DNA from: Balneolia bacterium
GTDB taxonomy: Bacteria > Bacteroidota > Rhodothermia > Balneolales > Cyclonatronaceae
Assembly: GCA_003555145.1 (NCBI GenBank)
Contig: PWID01000170.1
Coordinates: 1-35,206 of the forward strand
Direction: 5' to 3'
DNA: 35,206 nucleotides
Part shown: piece by piece, positions 8,571-16,380 of the stretch
How positions within the stretch are numbered: the stretch's first letter is position 1
Layout of the letters: every line of letters begins with the position of its first letter
Position numbers and translations under genes: made by a program
Notes under the pieces: model-generated
Seen by the model: the letters and a program-made list of their open reading frames with translations, nothing else
What the model was told of the DNA's origin: nothing
Databases searched by the model: none

Positions 8571-8670
8571 TTCAAAGCTATTGAAATATTTTAGCTTACG
8601 CAATTAATAATCCTAATCCCGGCAACGTAAATTTAAACTGCCGCGGCCTACAAAACAGGAATAACCATAC

Positions 8671-10581
8671 ATGTCAGATGAGTTAAAAAACACAACTCAG
8701 GAAGAAACTGAAGTTAAAGAAGAATCTGTTGAAACGGTAGCAGAGACAACTGAAGCCCCTGTAAAAGAAGCCCCTGCTTACACACTCCCCGTATTTAGCG
8801 GTGAGCGTGGTAAAAAAGTATATACCCTGGATGAGTTGGAAGAAGCATCAGAAGATTATTCTGATGACGAGTTCCACAATATGGTTGGTATGTATGAAGG
8901 TACACTTACCTCCATCACAGAAAAAGAAATCGTTACAGGCCGCGTGGTTTCTGTAGACGATAAGTACGTGGTTGTAGATATCGGCTTTAAGTCCGAAGGT
9001 ATTGTACCTCTCAACGAATTTAAGAGCAGCGATGAAGTTAAGCCAGGCGACGAAATCGAGGTGTTCCTCGACAGAGTTGAAGATCGCGAAGGTCAGCTTG
9101 TACTTTCTCGCCGCAAAGCCAACACCCTGCGTGTATGGCAAAAAATTGAAGAAGTGCACGAACAGCAGGAAGTTATCGAAGGCCATATTAAGCGCCGTAT
9201 TAAAGGCGGTATGGTTGTTGATATCTTCGGAATCGATGCATTCCTTCCAGGTTCACAGATTGATGTTCGTCCGGTACGCGATTTCGATGCGTACGTTGGC
9301 CGTAACATGGAATTCCTGGTTGTTAAACTCAACATGTCCAGCGAGAACGTTGTTGTTTCTCCCCGTGCTCTTGTTGAAACCGACCTTGAAGATCAGCGTC
9401 AGGAAATTCTTGCCAGCATGCAAGCCGGTCAGATTCTCGAAGGTATCGTTAAGAACATTACCGACTTCGGTGTGTTTATCGACCTTGGCGGCGTAGATGG
9501 TCTTCTTCACATTACCGACCTCAGCTGGGGCCGCGTAGAGCACCCGTCAGAAATTTGCAAACTGGATCAGCGCCTGAACGTAGTTGTTCTTGAGTTTGAT
9601 GAAGAGCGCAAGCGTATTTCTCTGGGTCTCAAGCAGCTTCAGCCGCATCCATGGGATGAAATCGACTCCAAGTATCCTGAGAATACCAAGGTACAAGGTA
9701 AAGTCGTTTCTATCGCAGACTACGGTGCATTCATCGAGCTTGAAAAAGGCGTTGAAGGTCTTGTACATATTTCAGAAATGTCATGGACACAGCATATCAA
9801 GCATCCGTCTCAGCTGGTTGAGAAAAACCAGGTTATTGAGTGCGTGATTCTAAACATCAACAAAGATGAGCGTAAAGTTTCTCTTGGTGTTAAGCAGCTT
9901 GAAAACGACCCATGGCAGGAAATTACCGAGCGTTACCCGATTAACTCCAAGCACAAAGGCGTTGTTCGCAACCTCACCAACTTCGGTGTGTTTGTAGAGC
10001 TTGAGCCCGGTATTGATGGATTGGTTCACATCTCAGACCTGAGCTGGACCGATAAAATCAATCACCCAAGCGAAGTAGTTAATAAAGGTGATGAAATCGA
10101 AGTTTCAATTTTGTCAGTAGATTTCGACAACCGTCGTATCTCTCTCGGCCACAAGCAAATCTCCGATAACCCATGGATAAGCTTCTCAGAGGAATTCCAA
10201 CTCGGTTCAGAAATCTCCGGGACGGTTGACCGTCACACCGAAAAAGGTGCATTTGTGAAGCTTCCACACGGACTCGAAGGTTTCCTTCCTTCTAAAGAAG
10301 TCGACCAGCCTGAGGAATTCAAAAACAACTTTAAAGTTGGAAATGAAGTTACTCTGTCTATTGTTGAGTTCGATGAGCAATCCAGAAGCATCACGCTTTC
10401 TGAAAAGGAATCGACTCGCAAGAGTGCCGAAAAAGAAATGAAGAAAATCCAGAAGAAGCGTGAAGCAGGTGAACAGCCTACCGGAGCGCTAACACTGGGT
10501 GAAATGTCAGGACTTTCTGATCTCAAGAAAAAAATGGATGATGAAGACAAAGCATCCGGTGAGAAAGATTCTGACAAGTAG
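8671..10581 (+). CDS. rpsA: 30S ribosomal protein S1
   Basis: S1 binds single-stranded mRNA on the 30S platform and helps initiation on leaders with weak Shine-Dalgarno sequences, a common leader type in this genome. The 636-residue protein has an acidic N-terminal extension of about 80 residues, then six S1 (OB-fold) repeats starting near residues 88, 170, 255, 340, 427 and 513. Repeats three to five carry the classic FGVF(I/V)-L-G-(V/I)DGL(V/L)HI(S/T)DLSW pattern. The first two and the last repeat are divergent, as in other S1 proteins. A charged tail ends the protein. The length exceeds the 557 residues of E. coli S1 mainly through the two termini. It is followed by a strong terminator. 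Confidence 0.96.
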   Translation: MSDELKNTTQEETEVKEESVETVAETTEAPVKEAPAYTLPVFSGERGKKVYTLDELEEASEDYSDDEFHNMVGMYEGTLTSITEKEIVTGRVVSVDDKYVVVDIGFKSEGIVPLNEFKSSDEVKPGDEIEVFLDRVEDREGQLVLSRRKANTLRVWQKIEEVHEQQEVIEGHIKRRIKGGMVVDIFGIDAFLPGSQIDVRPVRDFDAYVGRNMEFLVVKLNMSSENVVVSPRALVETDLEDQRQEILASMQAGQILEGIVKNITDFGVFIDLGGVDGLLHITDLSWGRVEHPSEICKLDQRLNVVVLEFDEERKRISLGLKQLQPHPWDEIDSKYPENTKVQGKVVSIADYGAFIELEKGVEGLVHISEMSWTQHIKHPSQLVEKNQVIECVILNINKDERKVSLGVKQLENDPWQEITERYPINSKHKGVVRNLTNFGVFVELEPGIDGLVHISDLSWTDKINHPSEVVNKGDEIEVSILSVDFDNRRISLGHKQISDNPWISFSEEFQLGSEISGTVDRHTEKGAFVKLPHGLEGFLPSKEVDQPEEFKNNFKVGNEVTLSIVEFDEQSRSITLSEKESTRKSAEKEMKKIQKKREAGEQPTGALTLGEMSGLSDLKKKMDDEDKASGEKDSDK

Positions 10582-10614
10582 TTTTGTTATTCTTACTGAA
10601 TAGCTGAATCTTAC

Positions 10615-10647
10615 AAGAGGAACCCGGAATCGGGTTCCTCTTTTTTT
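10615..10647 (+). terminator. Intrinsic terminator of rpsA
   Basis: A 12-bp perfect stem (10615-10626 with 10631-10642) closes a GAAT tetraloop and runs into seven T residues (10641-10647). Confidence 0.93.
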
Positions 10648-10687
10648 GCTTAAAAAATGCAGTTTATCACCAATTCGTATTTTCGTT

Positions 10688-11734
10688 ATGAAGAATATAC
10701 AGGAAGCCGCAACCGTGAGCGAAACCTTTACGCTGTTAAAAGAGCGACTGCGGGATATGGTCCCGGAAGCCGAACTTTATGTTAAAGCGGAGCTCGCATA
10801 TGAAATAAACCGCCTTAAAAAGGAAAAGAATGCCGTTATTTTAGGGCATAACTACATGGAACCTGCACTTTATCATAGTATTCCGGACTATGTTGGCGAC
10901 TCGCTCGGCTTAAGCAGGATTGCAGCTGATAGTAAAGCCGACAGGATTGTTTTTTGTGGAGTCCGTTTTATGGCTGAAACTGCTAAAATACTTAATCCGT
11001 CGCGGATGGTTCTGCTTCCTGCAAAGGTAGCTGGTTGTTCACTTGCAGCAAGTATTACTGCACAGGATGTACGTGAACTCAAAAAGAGATACCCCGGTGT
11101 GCCTGTAGTAACATACATAAATACCTATGCTGATGTAAAGGCAGAAACGGATATATGCTGTACGTCGAGCAACGCTGTCGATATCGTACGGCAGCTGGAT
11201 TCGGACATGGTTATTTGCCTTCCGGATGAATTTCTTGCCAAGAATGTGGCCAGAGAAACAGGGAAAAAAGTGATTATGCCTTCAGAAGCTTTAAATAATA
11301 AAGCCGGAAAGAACAGCATGATTGTATGGGACGGAAAATGTGAGGTGCATGAGAAATTTACTGTTTCAGACATTGAATCCGCAAGACGTCAGTTCCCCGA
11401 AACGGTTGTCCTTGCTCATCCTGAGTGCCCGCCCGAAGTCGTGGAAGCCTCAGATTACAGCGGGTCTACAACTGCTATGGTAGACTACGTAGCCAAGTCT
11501 GATGCACAGAAGTTTCTCATTCTAACGGAGTGTAGCATGAGCGACAATATACAGGCTGAAAATCCTGATAAAGAAATGCTTGGGCTTTGCAGTATTCGCT
11601 GTCCGCACATGAATGAAATTACGCTGGAAGACACATTAACCTGCCTTCGCGAAGATAAATACCAGATTGAACTGGATGAAGATATTCGGGTTAAAGCGAA
11701 AAAATCTCTGGATCGTATGTTAGAGATGAGCTAA
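10688..11734 (+). CDS. nadA: Quinolinate synthase (NadA)
   Basis: It condenses iminoaspartate with dihydroxyacetone phosphate to quinolinate in de novo NAD synthesis, using a [4Fe-4S] cluster. I chose the ATG at 10688 (348 residues, as in E. coli NadA); the longer frame would begin with a TTG inside the rpsA terminator. By spacing, the three cluster cysteines are C117 (AGCSL), C218 (DGKCEVH) and C305 (RCPHMN), and the conserved HPE triad is at 244-246. GHNYMEP near 53-59 and the YINTYADVKAE stretch are also typical. Iminoaspartate needs NadB or an aspartate dehydrogenase, neither of which is nearby. It has no visible promoter of its own and sits just after the rpsA terminator, so it may depend on readthrough or a promoter I cannot see. 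Confidence 0.97.
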   Translation: MKNIQEAATVSETFTLLKERLRDMVPEAELYVKAELAYEINRLKKEKNAVILGHNYMEPALYHSIPDYVGDSLGLSRIAADSKADRIVFCGVRFMAETAKILNPSRMVLLPAKVAGCSLAASITAQDVRELKKRYPGVPVVTYINTYADVKAETDICCTSSNAVDIVRQLDSDMVICLPDEFLAKNVARETGKKVIMPSEALNNKAGKNSMIVWDGKCEVHEKFTVSDIESARRQFPETVVLAHPECPPEVVEASDYSGSTTAMVDYVAKSDAQKFLILTECSMSDNIQAENPDKEMLGLCSIRCPHMNEITLEDTLTCLREDKYQIELDEDIRVKAKKSLDRMLEMS

Positions 11735-11760
11735 AATACAGGGTCGTTTATAATAAATAA

Positions 11761-11795
11761 AAAAAGCCATTTTGATTGCTCAAAATGGCTTTTTT
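11761..11795. terminator. Bidirectional terminator between nadA and the 84-residue gene
   Basis: Stem 11766-11775 with 11780-11789 (loop ttgc) is flanked by an A-run on the left and a T-run on the right, so either strand reads hairpin plus U-tract. It serves convergent nadA (+) and the small gene at 11814-12068 (-). Confidence 0.92.
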
Positions 11796-11813
11796 AGTAT
11801 AAAAGAGATAGAA

Positions 11814-12068
11814 TTACTTCTTGTCTTTAAAGAAGAAAATCTTGCCATTCATAGCATCTTTTCCGCTTTTAACCTTATTTCCCGTTTCACGGTTGAACGT
11901 GTAAACGACATTACGCATCGAGTTTAACTCTTTTTCATTAGAGTAGGTTACCTCGATAGCGTCACCACCTGGTTGTAGATTTTGTAACGCATCAAGCAAA
12001 GGTCTGAATTTAGAAGAGCTTTTCTTGGTGATGCGAATATTAGATCTTGGAATTACTTTTATTTTCAT
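11814..12068 (-). CDS. Small basic protein of unknown function
   Basis: I do not recognise this 84-residue protein. It is rich in Lys, Arg, Ser and Asn, has no membrane segment or signal peptide, and ends in FFFKDKK. The middle (AIEVTYSNEKELNSMRNVV) followed by a basic YTFNRETGNKVKSG strand looks like a compact alpha/beta fold that could contact nucleic acid, but that is a guess from charge. It is a separate unit between a bidirectional terminator and moxR. A 15-base AT-rich palindrome (12122-12136) lies in the 104-base gap upstream. Confidence 0.7.
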   Translation of the reverse strand: MKIKVIPRSNIRITKKSSSKFRPLLDALQNLQPGGDAIEVTYSNEKELNSMRNVVYTFNRETGNKVKSGKDAMNGKIFFFKDKK

Positions 12069-12172
12069 AGTGCTTGAGTTTTAAGTCCATGTATGACTCT
12101 TAATTATAAAACTATTAACACAATAATTCAATTATTAATTTTTTGGGCTTAAATCCTATTAAATATCCTTCT

Positions 12173-13174
12173 TTAAGGAACGTGTATTTTGTTCATTAGT
12201 TTTTCGATTACATTTTCCGTGGTAATATCCTCGGCTTCGGCTTCATAGCTAAGTATAATTCTGTGTCTGAGTACATCCATTGCAACAGAACGAACATCAT
12301 CTGGTGTTACATAGCCTCTGTGCTCAAGAAAAGCATGTGCTTTTGCGGCGCGATTAAGACTTATTGATGCTCTGGGTGATGCACCGAAGCTTATCATGTT
12401 CTCTAGCTCAGGTATCTGATATTTGGCAGGGTTACGGCTGGCAAATACTAAATCTATAATGTATTGTTCAACCTTTTCGTCTATATAAATATCGTTAATA
12501 GTGTTACGGGCTTCTATAATGCGCTCGGGGCTTACTACTGTACCTAGTTCTTCTTTTTTTTGTGTGCCTGCCATTCGTCTCATTATTTCTAACTCTTCCT
12601 TTTCTGTAGGATAGCCGACTTTGAGTTTCATCATAAAACGGTCAACCTGGGCTTCGGGCAGGGGGTAAGTTCCCTCTTGTTCCACTGGATTCTGTGTAGC
12701 CAGTACAAGGAAAGGATCATCCAGCTTAAACGTCTGTTCACCAATGGTAACCTGCCGCTCCTGCATGCACTCCAGTAATGCGCTCTGTACTTTTGCAGGC
12801 GAGCGGTTAATTTCATCAGCCAGAATGATGTTTGCGAATATGGGACCTTTCTTAACAGTAAAGTCACTCAGCTTCTGGTTGTAGATTAATGTACCTACAA
12901 GGTCGGCGGGCAGCAGGTCCGGGGTAAACTGAATTCGCTGAAACTTGGTATCGATTACTTTTGCTAAAGAAGAAACAGTAAGCGTTTTGGCCAAACCCGG
13001 AACTCCTTCCAATAAAACATGCCCGTCTGTTAACAATCCTATGAGCAGGCGGTCGACCATGTAGGACTGGCCAACGACTACTTTGCCAATCTCTTTTCGT
13101 ACATCTTCAATAAATAAGCTGCTTTCGGCTATTCTTTCATTAAGGGCGGTTATATCAGTTGAGTATTCAGACAT
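12173..13174 (-). CDS. MoxR-family AAA+ ATPase
   Basis: MoxR ATPases act as chaperones that mature or activate partner proteins, often together with VWA-domain proteins. The 333 residues show Walker A GVPGLAKT at 57-64, a Walker B IILADEIN near 116-123, sensor 1 LATQNPVEQEGTYPLPEAQ near 164-182 and the C-terminal lid with the GASPRAS sensor-2 arginine. The length is typical. The DUF58 and VWA (BatA/BatB) genes that usually follow moxR are absent: the next downstream gene is an 84-residue unknown protein. Its clients therefore cannot be inferred from this locus. Confidence 0.93.
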   Translation of the reverse strand: MSEYSTDITALNERIAESSLFIEDVRKEIGKVVVGQSYMVDRLLIGLLTDGHVLLEGVPGLAKTLTVSSLAKVIDTKFQRIQFTPDLLPADLVGTLIYNQKLSDFTVKKGPIFANIILADEINRSPAKVQSALLECMQERQVTIGEQTFKLDDPFLVLATQNPVEQEGTYPLPEAQVDRFMMKLKVGYPTEKEELEIMRRMAGTQKKEELGTVVSPERIIEARNTINDIYIDEKVEQYIIDLVFASRNPAKYQIPELENMISFGASPRASISLNRAAKAHAFLEHRGYVTPDDVRSVAMDVLRHRIILSYEAEAEDITTENVIEKLMNKIHVP

Positions 13175-13334
13175 ATAGTAAACTTAGTTGCCTATTTAGA
13201 GTGATTGTTATTTACATATTCTTTAACTTTGCGGGCTGTTTAATGAGTAGCATATTACGCAGCTGATATAGCCCGCTACAGCGTTTGGCAATATACTATT
13301 TAATGCTAAAGAAGAACAGCAGGGGTAAGGGGTA

Positions 13335-13347
13335 ACGCACGGTGCGT
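13335..13347. repeat. Short palindrome upstream of the nuoJ promoter
   Basis: ACGCAC-G-GTGCGT is a perfect 6+1+6 palindrome, 62 bases before the -33 element of the nuoJ promoter. It has the size of a dimeric regulator site, but nothing else identifies a regulator. A wider GCGGGCT/AGCCCGC repeat (13231-13237 and 13270-13276) lies further upstream. Confidence 0.3.
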
Positions 13348-13408
13348 AACTCATTATTGATGAAAGCTGATTTTCGGTTATCAAACTTGTATTAAACGTA
13401 ATTGACTA

Positions 13409-13439
13409 TTGATGCCCGATATAAATTTGGGTACATTTG
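13409..13439 (+). promoter_or_regulatory. Promoter of the nuoJKLM-pcd-nuoN operon
   Basis: TTG (13409-13411) is followed after exactly 20 bases by TACATTTG (13432-13439), matching the Bacteroidota consensus. Transcription would start near 13446, about 24 bases before the nuoJ ATG. A second -7 match, TAAATTTG (13422-13429), lies just upstream with a TTG at 13402-13404 (17-base spacing) and could be an overlapping weaker promoter. Confidence 0.75.
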
Positions 13440-13469
13440 GGCACGAAAAATCACGGAATTAATTAATTA

Positions 13470-13994
13470 ATGGAAACCTTCTTTTTTGTATTTGTAGCCA
13501 CCTTTGCGATAGGTACCGCACTTGCGATGGTTCTTAGTAAAAATACAGTAAACAGTGCTTTGTTCCTGATTATGCACATGTTGTCAGTATCAGGATTTTA
13601 TCTTACGCTAAATGCGCAGTTTCTGGCTGTTATACAGATTCTGGTGTACGCAGGGGCAATTATGGTATTGTTTCTCTTCGTCATAATGGTGCTTAACATG
13701 GATGAAGATGAACAAATTGTTACAAGGGTGAATTTTAAACAAATATTCGCCCTCGTTATCACCTTGGTTGTTTTTGCTCAGTTGCTATATATAGCCGGCG
13801 ATTATTCCGGTATTCTGCCAGACTTGTCTCAGCAGGAGATGATAGCCGTAGGAACTGTAGAAGCTATTGGAGACGAACTGTTTACCACATTCCTGCTTCC
13901 GTTTGAAGCAACTGCTATACTGCTTACGGCTGCCGTTGTTGGCGCAATGCTGCTTGCTCAAAAAAATGTTAATGTCGAGGACGAAGAAGAATGA
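13470..13994 (+). CDS. nuoJ: NADH-quinone oxidoreductase subunit J
   Basis: This is a membrane-arm subunit of respiratory complex I that links the quinone-site region to the antiporter-like subunits. The 174-residue protein has five predicted membrane helices. The conserved third helix, with [19 protein letters not shown], contains the glycine/alanine-rich region where complex I structures show the pi-bulge. The start is the ATG at 13470, preceded by an AT-only leader with no Shine-Dalgarno. It is the first gene of this operon; nuoA-I are not upstream. It overlaps nuoK by 4 bases, suggesting translational coupling. Confidence 0.96.
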   Translation: METFFFVFVATFAIGTALAMVLSKNTVNSALFLIMHMLSVSGFYLTLNAQFLAVIQILVYAGAIMVLFLFVIMVLNMDEDEQIVTRVNFKQIFALVITLVVFAQLLYIAGDYSGILPDLSQQEMIAVGTVEAIGDELFTTFLLPFEATAILLTAAVVGAMLLAQKNVNVEDEEE

Positions 13995-14293
13995 TAGGTT
14001 TAGAATGGTATCTGGGTGTAAGCGCCCTGCTTTTTGTAATCGGTGTGCTTGGGGTATTGACACGTAAAAACGCCATTGTTGTGTTTATGTGCGTTGAGCT
14101 TATGCTTAGTGCTGTAAATATTAGCCTGGTTGCTTTCAGCAGCTATATGGGAGATGTGCACGGTATGATTCTGGTATTTTTTGTGCTTTGTGTCGCTGCG
14201 GCTGAGGCTTGCGTGGGACTGGCTATTGTAATAGCTATATACCGGAATAACATTACTGCAGATATAAGCAAAATCAATCTGCTAAGATGGTAA
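13991..14293 (+). CDS. nuoK: NADH-quinone oxidoreductase subunit K
   Basis: The 100-residue, three-helix proton-channel subunit is MrpC-like. Both conserved membrane glutamates needed for proton transfer are present at the canonical positions: Glu36 ([11 protein letters not shown]) and Glu72 ([10 protein letters not shown]). The ATG overlaps the nuoJ stop by 4 bases. Length and sequence are standard for the family. Confidence 0.97.
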   Translation: MIGLEWYLGVSALLFVIGVLGVLTRKNAIVVFMCVELMLSAVNISLVAFSSYMGDVHGMILVFFVLCVAAAEACVGLAIVIAIYRNNITADISKINLLRW

Positions 14294-14355
14294 TGCTTCT
14301 CCGATTTCATAGCATACAGATTAATTACAGACAATCACTTATTTAATTGAATCCG

Positions 14356-16365
14356 ATGGCTGAATATGTTTGGCTAATTATTGCAATTCCCCTGGCAGGG
14401 TTTTTAATAAACGGGTTGATGGGACTCAGCTCTGAGTCGTATCGGCGTCAGAAAAGCGTTATTGGCTGGCTTGCCACAGTTGCCGTTTTTGTTCCGTTTC
14501 TAATTTCGCTTCAGATTTTCCTGAGCATGAACGCCGGCTCTGAAGCCACAGTCGTTCGTCTGTTCACTTGGATTGAAGCCGGAGACTTTACCTCAGAAAT
14601 AGCCTACAGAGTAGATCAGCTCTCTATACTGATGGCGCTGGTTGTAACTGGCGTTGGGGCGCTCATCCATCTGTACTCTATGGGGTATATGAAGAATGAT
14701 GAGGGCTACTGGAAGTTCTTTACTTATCTGAATCTCTTTATTTTTGCCATGCTGAACCTGGTTATGGCAAATAACCTGTTACTGCTTTTCCTTGGATGGG
14801 AAGGGGTAGGCGTCTGTTCCTACCTGCTTATCGGATTTTGGTATGGAGATATAAAGAAGTCGGCTGCCGCTAATAAAGCCTTTATTTACAACCGTGTGGG
14901 TGACTTTGCATTCCTGATTGCTATGTTCCTGGTTTTCAGAACGGTGGGCAGTCTGGATTTCGACGTTATCTTCAGTAATCTGGATCTGTTCCAGGGCGAT
15001 CTTGCATTCTGGGTTGCTGTACTGATGTTTATCGGTGCTACCGGTAAGAGTGCTCAGATTCCACTGTTTGTATGGCTGCCAGACGCTATGGCCGGTCCGA
15101 CTCCGGTCTCTGCCCTTATCCACGCGGCCACGATGGTTACCTCCGGTATTTACCTGATTACACGCTTCTCAGGTCTTTACATGACGTCTCCGGAAGCTAT
15201 GCTTCTGGTTGCCGTAATTGGTGGACTCACAGCTATAGTCGCTGCCACGATTGCCCTTACGCAACACGATATTAAGAAAGTTCTGGCATATTCAACTGTA
15301 TCTCAGCTTGGATTTATGTTTCTGGCGCTGGGATCTGGTGGTTTTGTCGCCGCTATGTTCCACGTTGTTACACACGCGTTCTTTAAAGCGTGTCTCTTCC
15401 TTGGTTCCGGTTCTGTTATCCATGCGATGCATCATGTTGAGCACGAGCTTGAGCATGAGGGCAAAGATGTGCATTTCGATCCTCAGGATATGAGAAATAT
15501 GGGCGGTCTTAAAGAATACATGCCTTCAACCTATAAGACGTTTCTGATTTCAACTTTTGCCATTGCTGGTATTCCTTTCTTATCTGGTTTCTTCTCGAAA
15601 GATGAGATTCTGGCCTACCTGTTTAATGCAGGTTTGGGCGAATTTGGTGCCATATATTTCGCACTTTGGGGTCTAGCTGTAGTAACGGCTTTCCTTACCG
15701 CATTCTACATGTTCCGCCTTACGCTCACAACTTTTCACGGTACGTTTAAACTGCCAACGAAGTTCAAGGGAGCTGAAAACGCAGCTAAGTATCTGCATGA
15801 AAGCCCGGCAAGCATGACTATCCCTCTTTGGGTTCTTGCAATTCTTGCCATCTTTGGTGGCTTTATGGGCGTTCCGGAATTCTTCGTCAGCACCTTTACC
15901 GGTTCTGAGTCGAACGTCAACTGGCTGTACAACTGGCTAAGCGGTGTAACAACACGTGCCGCCATCATCCTGCCGCTTGGCGTGAAGTGGATTCTGGTTG
16001 CATTCGCAATTCTGGTAGCCGTTGCCGCTACAATTATTGCCTACAAGAAATACGACAATGACAAAGGTGAAGAAACCGATGCTGCCATCAAGCAGCGCTT
16101 TGGCGGGCTCTACACCACATGGGAAGACAAGTACAAGTTTGATGAAGCCTACGAAGCTTCAATCATCCGTCCTGGTTTCAAACTGTCTGACCGGGTACTT
16201 GCCGTATTCGACATAAAAGTTGTTGATGGATTCGTAAACGCGATTGGCAGCATTGTTCAGTTCTTTGGCAGTCTGCTCCGCTTTGTACAAACAGGGGTGA
16301 TTCACACCTACGCTATTGCATTTGTGCTTGGCGTAATACTCATCATCGGATTGTTAATATTTTAG
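14356..16365 (+). CDS. nuoL: NADH-quinone oxidoreductase subunit L
   Basis: This is the distal antiporter-like proton-pumping subunit, with the long lateral helix. I start at the ATG at 14356 (669 residues) rather than the TTG nine bases upstream. Key channel residues are visible: Glu149 in LGWEGVGVCSYLL, Lys231 in GATGKSAQIPLFVWLPDAM, and the HAATMVTSGIYL helix. About 16 membrane helices are expected, with a C-terminal extension (about 560-669) that fits the lateral helix and final anchor. A soluble His/Glu-rich loop (HAMHHVEHELEHEG, near 360) is notable. It follows nuoK by about 60 bases and precedes nuoM by 15. Confidence 0.97.
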   Translation: MAEYVWLIIAIPLAGFLINGLMGLSSESYRRQKSVIGWLATVAVFVPFLISLQIFLSMNAGSEATVVRLFTWIEAGDFTSEIAYRVDQLSILMALVVTGVGALIHLYSMGYMKNDEGYWKFFTYLNLFIFAMLNLVMANNLLLLFLGWEGVGVCSYLLIGFWYGDIKKSAAANKAFIYNRVGDFAFLIAMFLVFRTVGSLDFDVIFSNLDLFQGDLAFWVAVLMFIGATGKSAQIPLFVWLPDAMAGPTPVSALIHAATMVTSGIYLITRFSGLYMTSPEAMLLVAVIGGLTAIVAATIALTQHDIKKVLAYSTVSQLGFMFLALGSGGFVAAMFHVVTHAFFKACLFLGSGSVIHAMHHVEHELEHEGKDVHFDPQDMRNMGGLKEYMPSTYKTFLISTFAIAGIPFLSGFFSKDEILAYLFNAGLGEFGAIYFALWGLAVVTAFLTAFYMFRLTLTTFHGTFKLPTKFKGAENAAKYLHESPASMTIPLWVLAILAIFGGFMGVPEFFVSTFTGSESNVNWLYNWLSGVTTRAAIILPLGVKWILVAFAILVAVAATIIAYKKYDNDKGEETDAAIKQRFGGLYTTWEDKYKFDEAYEASIIRPGFKLSDRVLAVFDIKVVDGFVNAIGSIVQFFGSLLRFVQTGVIHTYAIAFVLGVILIIGLLIF

Positions 16366-16380
16366 TAAACGATTGTATTG

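Noticed and set aside
10646-10687. Longer nadA start (TTG) inside the rpsA terminator
   Set aside because: It would place the start in the terminator T-tract. The ATG at 10688 gives the standard NadA length.
13231-13276. GCGGGCT/AGCCCGC wide inverted repeat upstream of nuoJ
   Set aside because: The arms are seven bases with a 32-base spacer and no T-run, so it is weak as a terminator or hairpin. I mention it only as possible operator context.
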